Positions 27,178 to 35,859 of a DNA stretch of 64,000 bases are shown here, piece after piece (the stretch's first letter is position 1; each line of letters starts with the position of its first letter). This DNA is from Burkholderia territorii. Lineage in GTDB: Bacteria; Pseudomonadota; Gammaproteobacteria; Burkholderiales; Burkholderiaceae. The notes under the pieces were generated by a model. The model was not told where the DNA came from and did not search any database. It saw only the letters and a program-made list of their open reading frames with translations. Where the stretch lies: positions 186,001 through 250,000 of the forward strand of contig NZ_CADFEJ010000006.1 of the NCBI RefSeq assembly GCF_902833055.1. Direction: 5' to 3'. The translations under genes and the position numbers were made by a program.

Positions 27178-27639
27178 TCAAAGCGCTTGTACAGCACTTA
27201 GCACGTCGTCCACGTGGCCGGGCACCTTGATGCCGCGCCATGCCTGGCGAAGCACGCCGTCGGCGTCGATCAGGAACGTCGAACGCTCGATGCCGCGTAC
27301 TTCCTTGCCATACATTTTCTTCATCTTGATGACATCGAACAGCGCGCACAGCGCTTCGTCGGCATCGGAGATCAGCGGGAACGGCAGTTCGAGCTTTGCC
27401 TTGAAGTTGTCATGCGAGCGCAGGCTGTCGCGCGATACGCCGATGACTTCGGCGCCGGCCTTCTTGAACTTCGGATACAGATCGCGGAACTGCAGGCCCT
27501 CGGTCGTGCAGCCCGGCGTGTTGTCCTTCGGATAGAAATACAGGACGAGCTTCTTGCCTTTCAGGTCGGACAGCGAAATGTCGCCGCCCGTCGCCGGTGC
27601 GGTGAAATCGGGAACTTGACGGTCAACTTCGACGGACAC
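27178..27639 (-). CDS. bcp: Thioredoxin-dependent peroxiredoxin, Bcp/PrxQ family
   Basis: 153-residue peroxiredoxin that reduces hydrogen peroxide and organic hydroperoxides. The peroxidatic cysteine is C44 in YPKDNTPGCTTEG. The second cysteine found five residues later in E. coli Bcp is absent (Leu49 here). The only other cysteine is C98 in EALCALFDV, which would have to act as resolving residue or leave a 1-Cys enzyme. It lies downstream of arnD on the same strand with a 108-base gap and has its own terminator. Confidence 0.95.
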   Translation of the reverse strand: MSVEVDRQVPDFTAPATGGDISLSDLKGKKLVLYFYPKDNTPGCTTEGLQFRDLYPKFKKAGAEVIGVSRDSLRSHDNFKAKLELPFPLISDADEALCALFDVIKMKKMYGKEVRGIERSTFLIDADGVLRQAWRGIKVPGHVDDVLSAVQAL

Positions 27640-27747
27640 GTGTTTCTCCTGTTGTTATGGAAAGGCGCCGCTCGGGCGGCGCGGTACGGCGGGACGTCGC
27701 GGCGGCACACCGCAAGGGCAGGGCCGGCTGCGCCGGCGCGCGCGAAC

Positions 27748-28644
27748 TCAGTCGGGCTGGACGATCAGTTCGCCGGAGCGGCCGGGAATTTCGCCCCACG
27801 TGACAGGGTACGATGGCAGCGAGTCGCGGTCCAGCGTCGCGTGGTAATCGCCCATCGTCGCAAACGTATGGCCCTGCGCGCGCCACCCGGCGAGCAGTTG
27901 CTCGAACACCGGCGCGAGCTTCTGGCCTTCCAGTTCCGCATGCAGCGTGAAGACCTGGTCGTGCGGATTGGTCTGCGTGAACTTCAGGATATGCGCGGCG
28001 ACGTTGTGCGTGTCGATGCCGTCGATGCCGAGCACTTCGTCGAGCGTCGGCAGCGTGGTCGGCATCTGCACGTGCGACAGCGTGCGGCCGCCGACGACCG
28101 GCAGGTACGGCGAATGGCCGCGGCCGTCGGACGCGTAGCGCATGCCCCATGCGTCGATCTGCTCGAACGCCGCGTCGTTCATCTGCCAGCCGGCTGCGCC
28201 GTGCGTGACGGGCGGCGCGCCGAAGATGTCGACGAAGCGTGCGTGGCTCTTCTGCATTTCACGCGCGGTCCAGTCGCGATCGCGCACGCGCACGTTGTCC
28301 TGCCAGTACACGTGATCCCATGTATGGATCCCGCATTCGAAGCCGGCCTCGTGGATCGCGCGCATGTCGGCGATCGCGCGGCGGCCGATGTCGGGGCCCG
28401 GCAGCAGCACGCCGTACATCAGTTGCTTCACGCCGTAATGCTCGACCACCGACGTGCGCGACACCTTCTTCAGGAAGCCCGGGCGAAACACGCGCCGCAG
28501 CGCCCAGCCCGTGTGATCGGGCCCGAGGCTGAAGAGGAAGGTCGCGCGCGCGCTGAAGCGGTCGAAGATGCGCGCGAGGTTCGGCACGCCTTCGCGCGTG
28601 CCGCGCAGCGTGTCGACGTCGATCTTGAGGACGATACGAGCCAA
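27748..28644 (-). CDS. arnD: ArnD-type undecaprenyl-phosphate formamido-arabinose deformylase
   Basis: 298-residue polysaccharide-deacetylase-fold enzyme that removes the formyl group from undecaprenyl-phosphate-Ara4FN before transfer to lipid A. Metal-binding segments are LKIDVDTLRGT near the N-terminus and GIHTWDHVYWQ. It is the last gene of the leftward arn unit, 12 bases after arnA-dehydrogenase. Modified lipid A lowers binding of polymyxin and cationic peptides; in B. cenocepacia the pathway is reported essential. Confidence 0.93.
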   Translation of the reverse strand: MARIVLKIDVDTLRGTREGVPNLARIFDRFSARATFLFSLGPDHTGWALRRVFRPGFLKKVSRTSVVEHYGVKQLMYGVLLPGPDIGRRAIADMRAIHEAGFECGIHTWDHVYWQDNVRVRDRDWTAREMQKSHARFVDIFGAPPVTHGAAGWQMNDAAFEQIDAWGMRYASDGRGHSPYLPVVGGRTLSHVQMPTTLPTLDEVLGIDGIDTHNVAAHILKFTQTNPHDQVFTLHAELEGQKLAPVFEQLLAGWRAQGHTFATMGDYHATLDRDSLPSYPVTWGEIPGRSGELIVQPD

Positions 28645-28656
28645 GCGAGCGTCCCG

Positions 28657-29712
28657 TCAGTTCTGCTGCTCGACCAGCGCGCGCGCGTCGGCGACATGGC
28701 CGCGATAGGCTTCGAAGATCTTGCGCAGCGCATCGTCGAACGTCGATTGCGGCGCCCACGCGAGCTCCTGCATCGTGTTGTCGATCTTCGGCACGCGGTT
28801 CTGCACGTCCTGGTAGCCGTTGCCGTAGTACGCGCCCGACGTCGTTTCGACGAGCTGAACCTGCTTCGCGGAGCTCGCGTATTCCGGATATTCGGCGGCC
28901 AGTTCGAGCATCTTGTGCGCGAGCTCGCGAACCGAGAAGTTGTTCTTCGGATTCCCGATGTTGTAGATCTTGCCCGACGCGACGCCGTTCTTGTTCTCGA
29001 TGATCTTCATCAGCGCGCTGATGCCGTCGTCGATATCGGTGAACGCGCGCTTTTGCGAGCCGCCGTCGACGAGGCTGATGTTCTCACCGCGCACGATGTG
29101 GCCGAGGAACTGCGTGACGACGCGCGAGCTGCCTTCCTTCGGCGTGTAGATCGAGTCGAGGCCCGGGCCGATCCAGTTGAACGGGCGGAACAGCGTGAAG
29201 TTCAGGCCTTCCATCCCGTAGCCCCAGATCACGCGGTCCATCAGCTGCTTCGAGCACGCGTAGATCCAGCGCGGCTTGTTGATCGGGCCGTAGGTGAGGG
29301 CCGACGCGTCCGGGTCGAACTGCTCGTCCGAGCACATGCCGTAGACCTCGGAGGTCGACGGGAACACGAGGTGCTTGCCGTACTTGACGGCAGAACGCAC
29401 GATCGGCAGGTTCGCCTCGAAGTCGAGCTCGAACACGCGCAGCGGCTGCTGGACGTAGGTCGCGGGCGTCGCGATCGCGACGAGCGGCAGGATCACGTCG
29501 CACTTCTTCACGTGATACTCGACCCACTCCTTGTTGATCGTGATGTCGCCTTCGAAGAAGTGCATCCGCTCGTGGTTGACGAGGTCGCCCAGCCGATCGG
29601 TCTGCATGTCCATGCCGAACACTTCCCAATCGGTGGTTTCAAGAATGCGCTTCGACAGGTGATGGCCGATGAAGCCGTTCACACCCAGGATCAGGACTTT
29701 TTTTGCTTTCAT
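28657..29712 (-). CDS. arnA: UDP-glucuronate decarboxylase/dehydrogenase half of ArnA (separate gene)
   Basis: 351-residue short-chain-dehydrogenase-fold enzyme matching the C-terminal half of E. coli ArnA: NAD motif GVNGFIGHHL at residues 10-19, and the YxxxK pair in RWIYACSKQLMDRV. It oxidises and decarboxylates UDP-glucuronate to the UDP-4-keto-pentose used by ArnB. In E. coli this domain is fused to the formyltransferase; here the two are separate genes overlapping by four bases (ATGA). Confidence 0.94.
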   Translation of the reverse strand: MKAKKVLILGVNGFIGHHLSKRILETTDWEVFGMDMQTDRLGDLVNHERMHFFEGDITINKEWVEYHVKKCDVILPLVAIATPATYVQQPLRVFELDFEANLPIVRSAVKYGKHLVFPSTSEVYGMCSDEQFDPDASALTYGPINKPRWIYACSKQLMDRVIWGYGMEGLNFTLFRPFNWIGPGLDSIYTPKEGSSRVVTQFLGHIVRGENISLVDGGSQKRAFTDIDDGISALMKIIENKNGVASGKIYNIGNPKNNFSVRELAHKMLELAAEYPEYASSAKQVQLVETTSGAYYGNGYQDVQNRVPKIDNTMQELAWAPQSTFDDALRKIFEAYRGHVADARALVEQQN

Positions 29713-30656
29713 GAATGACGGGAAGAATGAATGAACTGCGCGAATTGCGCGGGCGTCACGACGGTTTCGCTACCGTCGCGCTGCTGCCACAGCTCGAGAA
29801 TGGATAGGGCGCGGCTGTCGCCGCAGACGCCGAATAGCGCATTATCGCTTACGTGCAGGCCGGGCGGCAAATCCGCCGCGGCCGCGGCGATCGCGCTGCC
29901 GGGCGCCGCGAGGCGCGCGCGGGCGATCACGAAGCGCGTGCCGCCGACGTCGGTGAACGCGCCCGGATACGGCGGCGCGACCGCGCGAACCAGGTTGTAG
30001 ACCTGCGCGGCCGGCTTCGACCAGTCGACGCGGCCGTCCTCCGGCTTGCGTCCGCCGTAGTAGCTGCCGTTCGCGAGATCGTTCGGCAGATGCGGCGCAT
30101 CGCCCGCGAGCAGTGCGGGCAGCACGCGCCAGAGCGTCTGCTCGGCGGCCACCGTCACCTTGTCGAACACCTGCGCGGCCGTATCGTCGGGCAGGATCGG
30201 CACCGCGGTCTGCCCGATGATCGCGCCGGCGTCGGGCTTCGCGGCCATCTCGTGTAGCGTCGCGCCGGTTTCCGTCTCGCCGTTCAGCACCGCCCAGTTG
30301 GTCGGTACCCGACCCCGGTATTTCGGCAACAGCGAGCCATGCATGTTGTACGCGCCGCGCGGTGCGATCGCGAGCAGGTCCACCGGCAGCATGTGGCGGT
30401 AGTAGAACGAGAAGATGAAGTCGGGCCGGGCGTCGGATACCGCGCGGCGCAGTGCCGGATCGGCGGGGTCGGCCGGCGTGAGGACCGGGATCCCGTGCTC
30501 GACGGCCACCGAGGCGACGCTGCCGAACCAGATGTTCTCGTTCGGGTTGTCCTCGTGCGTGACGACCAGCGCGACGTCGACGCCGCGCGCCAGCAACACC
30601 TGCAGGCAGCGCACGCCGACGTTGTGATACGCGAAGACGACCGCGCGCGGCTTCAT
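29709..30656 (-). CDS. UDP-Ara4N formyltransferase half of ArnA (separate gene)
   Basis: 315-residue formyltransferase matching the N-terminal half of E. coli ArnA. The catalytic triad is visible as N104, H106 (YNMHGSLLPKYRGRVPTNW) and D142 (KPDAGAIIG), equivalent to N102/H104/D140 of E. coli. It uses 10-formyl-tetrahydrofolate to formylate UDP-Ara4N. The start overlaps the arnC stop by four bases and the stop overlaps the dehydrogenase start by four, so the three genes are translationally coupled. Confidence 0.94.
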   Translation of the reverse strand: MKPRAVVFAYHNVGVRCLQVLLARGVDVALVVTHEDNPNENIWFGSVASVAVEHGIPVLTPADPADPALRRAVSDARPDFIFSFYYRHMLPVDLLAIAPRGAYNMHGSLLPKYRGRVPTNWAVLNGETETGATLHEMAAKPDAGAIIGQTAVPILPDDTAAQVFDKVTVAAEQTLWRVLPALLAGDAPHLPNDLANGSYYGGRKPEDGRVDWSKPAAQVYNLVRAVAPPYPGAFTDVGGTRFVIARARLAAPGSAIAAAAADLPPGLHVSDNALFGVCGDSRALSILELWQQRDGSETVVTPAQFAQFIHSSRHS

Positions 30657-31675
30657 TGCACGGCTCCCGCGCGGTTCGCGGCAGCCGGCACCGGCGGCAC
30701 GCCTTCATGCTGCTCGAGCACGGCCTGGATCAGGTAGCGCGGCCGTGCACGCACCTGCTGGTAGATGCGGCCGACGTATTCGCCGAGCAGGCCGAGCGCG
30801 AAGATGATCACGCCGAGCAGGAAGAACGTGATCGCGAACAGCGTGAACACGCCTTGCACTTCCGCGCCGACGATGAAGCGGCGCACCAGCAGCAGCACGA
30901 ACAGCGCGGCGGAGCCGAGCGACAGGATCACGCCGATGAACGACAGCCACTGCAGCGGCACGACGGAGAAGCCCGTCACGAGGTCGAAGTTCAGCCGGAT
31001 CAGGCTGTACAGCGAGTATTTCGACTCGCCCGCGAAGCGCTCCTCGTGCGCGACCTCGATTTCGGTCGGGTTCTGCGCGAACGTATAGGCCAGCGCGGGG
31101 ATGAACGTGTTGACTTCGCCGCACACGTTGATCGTATCGATGATGCGGCGGCTGTACGCGCGCAGCATGCAGCCCTGGTCGGTCATCTTGATCCGCGTGA
31201 TGCGCTCGCGCAGCCGGTTCATCATCAGCGATGCCTTGCGCCGCCACAGGCTGTCCTGACGCTGCTTGCGGATCGAGCCGACGTAGTCGTAGCCCTCGCG
31301 CATCTTCGCGATCAGCTTGCCGATTTCCTCGGGCGGGTTCTGCAGGTCCGCATCGAGCGTGATGACCATGTCGCCGCGCGACTGCGCGAAGCCGGCGAGA
31401 ATCGCCATGTGCTGCCCGTAGTTGCCGTTGAGCAGCACGACGCGCGTCGTGTCGGGGCGCACGTGGAACTGGTCCGCCAGCATCGCGGCCGAGCGGTCGC
31501 GGCTGCCGTCGTTGATCAGGATCACTTCGTACGACGTGCCGAGTGCGTCGAGTGCCGGGTACAGCCGCGCGAACAGCGCGGCCAGGCCGTCTTCCTCGTT
31601 GTACACGGGGATGATGACCGATACCTCCGGGTTCGCGGCGCCCGGATGCCCGGCGCGTGCTTCAAGGTGATTCAT
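30653..31675 (-). CDS. arnC: Undecaprenyl-phosphate Ara4FN transferase
   Basis: 340-residue GT2 glycosyltransferase that moves Ara4FN from UDP to undecaprenyl phosphate at the inner membrane. N-terminal GT-A domain with VSVIIPVYNEEDGL and the DxD-type motif TLDADLQNPPEE; two C-terminal TM helices (about residues 235-260 and 270-300). It starts six bases after arnB. Confidence 0.95.
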   Translation of the reverse strand: MNHLEARAGHPGAANPEVSVIIPVYNEEDGLAALFARLYPALDALGTSYEVILINDGSRDRSAAMLADQFHVRPDTTRVVLLNGNYGQHMAILAGFAQSRGDMVITLDADLQNPPEEIGKLIAKMREGYDYVGSIRKQRQDSLWRRKASLMMNRLRERITRIKMTDQGCMLRAYSRRIIDTINVCGEVNTFIPALAYTFAQNPTEIEVAHEERFAGESKYSLYSLIRLNFDLVTGFSVVPLQWLSFIGVILSLGSAALFVLLLVRRFIVGAEVQGVFTLFAITFFLLGVIIFALGLLGEYVGRIYQQVRARPRYLIQAVLEQHEGVPPVPAAANRAGAVQ

Positions 31676-31681
31676 GTACGC

Positions 31682-32833
31682 TTATTTTCCGTATTGTTCG
31701 CAAATCTGATTGACGGCGTCGGCCACGCGACGCACGTCGTCTTCCGTCATCTGCGTGAAGAGCGGCAGCGTGACGGTCGATGCGCCATATCGTTCGGCGT
31801 GGGGGAACATGCCCTCCTTGAAGCCGCGTGCACGATACAGCGTGAAAAGATGGATGGCCGGGTAGTGCACGCCGGTGCCGATCCCGCGTTCCTTCATCTG
31901 CGCCATGAAATCGGCGCGCGAGATCGACAGCCGCTCGAGCGGCAGCGTGACCTGGAACATGTGCCAGTTGCCGTTCTCGAACTCGGCCACGGGCAGGCCG
32001 AGGCCGAGCTTCACGGCCGGGCCGCCGTCGAGCGCGGCGAAGTACGCACGCACGAGCGCGCGGCGCTGCGCGGTGAAGCGCTCGAGGTGCGGCAGCTGGC
32101 CGAGGCCGACGCGCGCGGCGACGTCGGTCAGGTTGTACTTGCCGCCGAGCACGTCGCAGTCCATTCCGTCGAAGCCGGTGCGCGTGATGCCCTGCAGCCG
32201 GTACTTCTGCGCGAGCGTCGCCTCGTCCTCGTTGTTCAGCACGAGCGCGCCGCCTTCGATCGTCGTCAGGTTCTTGTTCGCGTGGAAGCTGAACGACACG
32301 ATGTCGCCGATCGCGCCGATGCGCTTGCCTTTCCACGACGAGCCGAGCGCCTGTGCGGCGTCCTCGATCACACGCAGGTTGTGCGCGCGCGCGATCGCGT
32401 ACAGGCGGTCCACGTCGACCGGCAGGCCGGCCAGGTAGACCGGGATGATCGCCTTCGTGCGCGGCGTGATCGCCTGCTCGAGCTTGTCGAGGTCGATGTT
32501 GCGCGTGACGGGGTCGATGTCGGCGAACACGGGCGTCGCGCCCGTCTCGAGGATCACGTTGCTGGTCGACACCCACGACGCCGGGGTCGTGATCACCTCG
32601 TCGCCGGGGCCGACGCCCGCGATGCGCAGGCCGATCTCGAGCGTGCAGGTACCCGAATTGAACACGCGGACCGGGCGGCCGCCGCAATACTCGGACAGCG
32701 CGGCTTCGAATTTCTGGCTTTGCGGGCCGGTGGTGATCCAGCCCGAGCGCAGCACCTCGACGACACCCTGGATGGTTTCCTCGTCGATCTCGGGGCGGGT
32801 GAACGGCAGAAACGGAGCGGTAGTCTGGCTCAT
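31682..32833 (-). CDS. arnB: UDP-4-amino-4-deoxy-L-arabinose aminotransferase
   Basis: 383-residue PLP-dependent aminotransferase of the DegT/DnrJ/EryC1 family that converts UDP-4-keto-arabinose to UDP-Ara4N with glutamate as donor. The PLP lysine is K187 in SFSFHANKNLTT, with VIEDAAQALGS upstream, matching Salmonella ArnB K188. First gene of the tightly packed arnB-arnC-arnA-arnA-arnD block; a 138-base gap separates it from the flippase subunit gene, leaving room for a promoter. Confidence 0.95.
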   Translation of the reverse strand: MSQTTAPFLPFTRPEIDEETIQGVVEVLRSGWITTGPQSQKFEAALSEYCGGRPVRVFNSGTCTLEIGLRIAGVGPGDEVITTPASWVSTSNVILETGATPVFADIDPVTRNIDLDKLEQAITPRTKAIIPVYLAGLPVDVDRLYAIARAHNLRVIEDAAQALGSSWKGKRIGAIGDIVSFSFHANKNLTTIEGGALVLNNEDEATLAQKYRLQGITRTGFDGMDCDVLGGKYNLTDVAARVGLGQLPHLERFTAQRRALVRAYFAALDGGPAVKLGLGLPVAEFENGNWHMFQVTLPLERLSISRADFMAQMKERGIGTGVHYPAIHLFTLYRARGFKEGMFPHAERYGASTVTLPLFTQMTEDDVRRVADAVNQICEQYGK

Positions 32834-32971
32834 GAAAGCTTGTGGCCTGTAATGGCTGGTAATAAAGGAGTCGGGCGATCCGGCCCGAAACCGGCATTAA
32901 ACACCGGTTGCCGGATTCGTTCCGTGATTTTTTGTAGGCGAACGCTTAATGCGCAATCCACGACGGGCCGC

Positions 32972-33343
32972 TCAGCTGCGCGCGAGCACGAGCACGCCGA
33001 TCAGGATGATGCCGATGCCGACGAGCCGCTGGACCGACAGCACCTCGCCGAACAGGTACCAGGCGGCGAACGCGTTGACCACGTAGCCGAGCGACAGCAT
33101 CGGGTACGCGATCGACACGTCGACCCGCGACAGCCCCAGGATCCACACGACGACGCTCAGTACATAGCAGCCGAGGCCGCCGATGATCGGCAGCTGGGTC
33201 GCGATCTTCAGGCCGACCGGGATGATGTTCGCACGGCTGAATTCGAAGTGTCCAACGGCGTTGACGCCGGCTTTCAGCAGAAGTTGCGCACAGGCGTTGA
33301 GCATCACGCCGGTGATGATGCAGACGAACGAAACGGGATTCAT
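32972..33343 (-). CDS. Small EamA/SMR-type membrane protein of the arn locus (ArnE/ArnF-like)
   Basis: 123-residue protein with four TM helices of the small multidrug resistance fold (MNPVSFVCIITGVMLNACAQLLLKAG; SIAYPMLSLGYVVNAFAAWYLFGEVLS). In enterobacteria ArnE and ArnF together flip undecaprenyl-phosphate-Ara4N across the inner membrane. Only one such gene is present here, so it may act as a homodimer or with an unlinked partner. It lies 13 bases after arnT on the same strand. Confidence 0.85.
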   Translation of the reverse strand: MNPVSFVCIITGVMLNACAQLLLKAGVNAVGHFEFSRANIIPVGLKIATQLPIIGGLGCYVLSVVVWILGLSRVDVSIAYPMLSLGYVVNAFAAWYLFGEVLSVQRLVGIGIILIGVLVLARS

Positions 33344-33356
33344 GCGGCGGGCGTCC

Positions 33357-35033
33357 TTACGATTGCGGTTTCTCGACGATCACGCGGCGGTTGTCGCGCG
33401 CGATCACGCGCATCGGCACGCCTTGCCCGACCAGCGTGTCGTACTGGCCGGGCGGCATGATCGCGAGCGCATGGGTTTCCTGCTTCCAGCGTTCGATCCA
33501 TTGGTCGACGGTCGGGATCCACTTGTTCGGCTCGACCGAGATCCCGAATGCGAGTTCGTCCTGGCGCTGGACCATGATCGTCGTGTGGCCCATGTAGAAC
33601 GGGAACGTGTGATCGAGCATCTCGATCGAGTAGAACGGCGTGTCGGGCGGCAGCTTCGCGAGTTCGGCGCGTACGGCGGGCGCGAGCAGCGCGCCCGAGC
33701 TGTAGCGGCCGAATTCGTCGTGACCGGTGCCGCCGATCGTGCCGAACGCGAGCCACGCGGCGCCGAACGCGGTGATCGCGGCCGTGACGCCCGCGCGGCG
33801 GTTCAGCCATGCGGCCGCGAGCGTGAGCGCACCGGCCACCGCGAGGCCCGCGTACAGCCACAGCTGGAACGCGCGGTACAGCGCGTTCGGCGTGCGGGCG
33901 TCGCCCTGATACGCGAGGAAGATGATCCCGAATGCCGCGACCACGAAGAATACGAGGTAGCCGAGCAGGTGACGGCGGAACCGTTCGGCGCTCATCAGCG
34001 GCAGGTAGGCGCCGATGATCAGCGCGAGCGCCGGCGCGACCGGCAGCACGTAGGAAATCAGCTTCGAGTGCGACGCGCTGAAGAACAGGAAGATGAACGC
34101 GCTCCAGATCAGCAGCACGAGCATCGGCGAGAAGCCGTTCGGCTGGCGCGGCATGCGCAGCGCGTGGCGGATGCTCTGCCAGGCGACCGACAGCCACGGC
34201 AGGAAGCCCACCAGCAGCACCGGCACGAAATAGTAGAGCGGGCCCGGGCGGTTCTGCTCCGGGGTCAGGTAGCGGCGGAACTGCTGGACGATGAAGAAGA
34301 AGTTGAAGAATTCGGGATTGCGCTGCTGGACGAGCACGAACCACGGCGTGACGATCGCGAAGAAGATCACAAGGCCGCTGACCAGGTACAGCCGTTTCCA
34401 CAGTGCCCAGTCGCGGGCGATCAGCGTGTAGAGCACCAGCACGGCGCCGGGCAGGATCACGCCGACGAGGCCCTTGGACAGCACGGCGAACGCCATCGCG
34501 GCCCAGCACGCCCACATCCAGCCGCGCGTCGCGCCGGGCTGCAGGCCGGGCCGCTGCGCGAGCAGCAACGAGCAGAGCGACAGCGCCATCCAGAACGCGA
34601 GGCCCATGTCGAGCGCGTTGAAGTGGCCCATCAGGTTCCAGTACGGCGAGCATGCGAGCACGACGGCCGCGAGGAGGCCGGACAGCGGGTTGAACAGGCG
34701 CGCGCCCGTGAAGCCGACCAGCAGCACGCCGGCGAAGCTGGCGAGGCCCGTGTAGAGGCGCGCCTGCCATTCGCCGATGCCGAACCACGCGAACGTCAGC
34801 GCGTTCAGCCAGGTCTGCAGCGGCGGCTTCTCGAAGTACTTGTAGCCGTTGTAGCGCGGCGTGATCCAGTCGCCGGTGACGAACATTTCCCGCGCCATTT
34901 CCGCGTAGCGGCCTTCGTCGCTCGGGATCAGGTGCCGCAGCCCGAGCGGCGCGAACCAGACGATCGCGAACGCGACGAGCAGGAGGACGAGCGTGATGCG
35001 ATTGAGCGGTAGCCTCGACGGCGTATCGTTCAT
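33357..35033 (-). CDS. arnT: Lipid A 4-amino-4-deoxy-L-arabinose transferase
   Basis: 558-residue GT83 membrane transferase that attaches Ara4N to lipid A on the periplasmic face. The conserved first periplasmic loop is present (LRHLIPSDEGRYAEMAREMFVTGDWITPRYNGYKYFEKPPLQTW), followed by about 11 more TM helices and a C-terminal soluble domain of about 130 residues. First gene of the leftward locus here. A Burkholderia ArnT may also modify inner-core Ko/Kdo, which sequence cannot decide. Confidence 0.93.
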   Translation of the reverse strand: MNDTPSRLPLNRITLVLLLVAFAIVWFAPLGLRHLIPSDEGRYAEMAREMFVTGDWITPRYNGYKYFEKPPLQTWLNALTFAWFGIGEWQARLYTGLASFAGVLLVGFTGARLFNPLSGLLAAVVLACSPYWNLMGHFNALDMGLAFWMALSLCSLLLAQRPGLQPGATRGWMWACWAAMAFAVLSKGLVGVILPGAVLVLYTLIARDWALWKRLYLVSGLVIFFAIVTPWFVLVQQRNPEFFNFFFIVQQFRRYLTPEQNRPGPLYYFVPVLLVGFLPWLSVAWQSIRHALRMPRQPNGFSPMLVLLIWSAFIFLFFSASHSKLISYVLPVAPALALIIGAYLPLMSAERFRRHLLGYLVFFVVAAFGIIFLAYQGDARTPNALYRAFQLWLYAGLAVAGALTLAAAWLNRRAGVTAAITAFGAAWLAFGTIGGTGHDEFGRYSSGALLAPAVRAELAKLPPDTPFYSIEMLDHTFPFYMGHTTIMVQRQDELAFGISVEPNKWIPTVDQWIERWKQETHALAIMPPGQYDTLVGQGVPMRVIARDNRRVIVEKPQS

Positions 35034-35169
35034 GGATTTTTCAGCCTGTTGGTTGTTGTAAGAGCCGTTGGCGGGTTGCGCCGACGGCGGCCGGCTTGCC
35101 GGTCATCGAGCCGGACGACGATCCGGGGATCGACCCGGGGTGCCGGCCCGTGTTTTACCGCATCGGTGA

Positions 35170-35544
35170 TTAACGTTCAATTAAGAGCGCGGCGGCGACC
35201 TTGCGGCCCTCGGCCATCAGGATGTTGTAGGTGCGGCAGGCCGCCTGGAAATCCATCGTCTCGACGCCGATCCGCTTGGCCGTGAGCGCGGCCACGAGGC
35301 GCGGGTGCGGGAAGCGCAGCCGCGCGCCGCTGCCGAAGATCACGAGTTCGGGTGCCGGGTCGAGCAGCATCGCGAAATGCTCGGGCGCGAGCGCGTCGAA
35401 CGACGACACCGGCCAGTCCCGCACCGGTGCGCCGGGCAGCACGATGACGCTGCCTTCGTGGCGTTGGAGGTTGACGTCGACATAATCGGGGCCGTAGCCG
35501 GTGACGGTGTTGAGCGCGCCGCTCGTGTCCTGGTGCAGTTTCAA
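35170..35544 (-). CDS. Mth938-like domain protein
   Basis: 124-residue protein of the Mth938/NDUFAF3-like family: KLHQDTSGALNTVTGYGPDYVDVNLQRHEGSVIVLP, LVIFGSGARLRFPHPRLVAAL, and GVETMDFQAACRTYNILMAEGRKVAAALL. Eukaryotic relatives assist respiratory complex I assembly; the bacterial role is unknown. The start is uncertain. I chose the TTG at 35544 because homologues begin MKLH there; a GTG at 35583 is an alternative. Neither has a strong ribosome site. The downstream gap to arnT is 136 bases. Confidence 0.8.
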   Translation of the reverse strand: MKLHQDTSGALNTVTGYGPDYVDVNLQRHEGSVIVLPGAPVRDWPVSSFDALAPEHFAMLLDPAPELVIFGSGARLRFPHPRLVAALTAKRIGVETMDFQAACRTYNILMAEGRKVAAALLIER

Positions 35545-35859
35545 ATCGGTAATCCGCGGTTCCGTGGAGGAAATGTGTGGCACGGGCCGCACGGGCCCGG
35601 GCGGCCGGTTTCGCGGGCGCCGCGCACGGGACGCCCGACGGCGCGGGCCCGCAGCGGCCATGGTGCATTGCGAAAGTCGGCCAAAATCCGCTAAATTATA
35701 ACTTTTTGGTCGCCCCCGGGCGCCACTTGCATCGGGCATTGCCACAAGCTGCGTCCGATCGCCCGCATTTTCCCAGTCTAGACAGCGCGCACAGACCGGC
35801 CGCTCTCCAGTTTTGATCCCGTCCCCCGGCCGCAAGGCCAACCCAGGAACCGTGTCGTC
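35545..35859. other. Divergent promoter region upstream of alaA
   Basis: 315 bases, AT-rich only around 35683-35705. A plus-strand TTGCGA (35666-35671), 18-base spacer and TAAATT (35690-35695) could drive alaA. The minus strand reads TATAAT (complement of 35693-35698), which could drive the Mth938-like gene. No small gene is apparent. Confidence 0.4.

Noticed and set aside
32834-32971. Dedicated arnB promoter in the 138-base gap
   Set aside because: Several AT-rich patches exist, but no -35/-10 pair with acceptable spacing could be defined, so I do not list one.
30656-33460. Plus-strand open frame of over 900 codons across arnC-arnB
   Set aside because: Composition is Arg/His/Asp-rich as expected for the complement of GC-rich genes; all arn genes on the other strand have clear active-site motifs.
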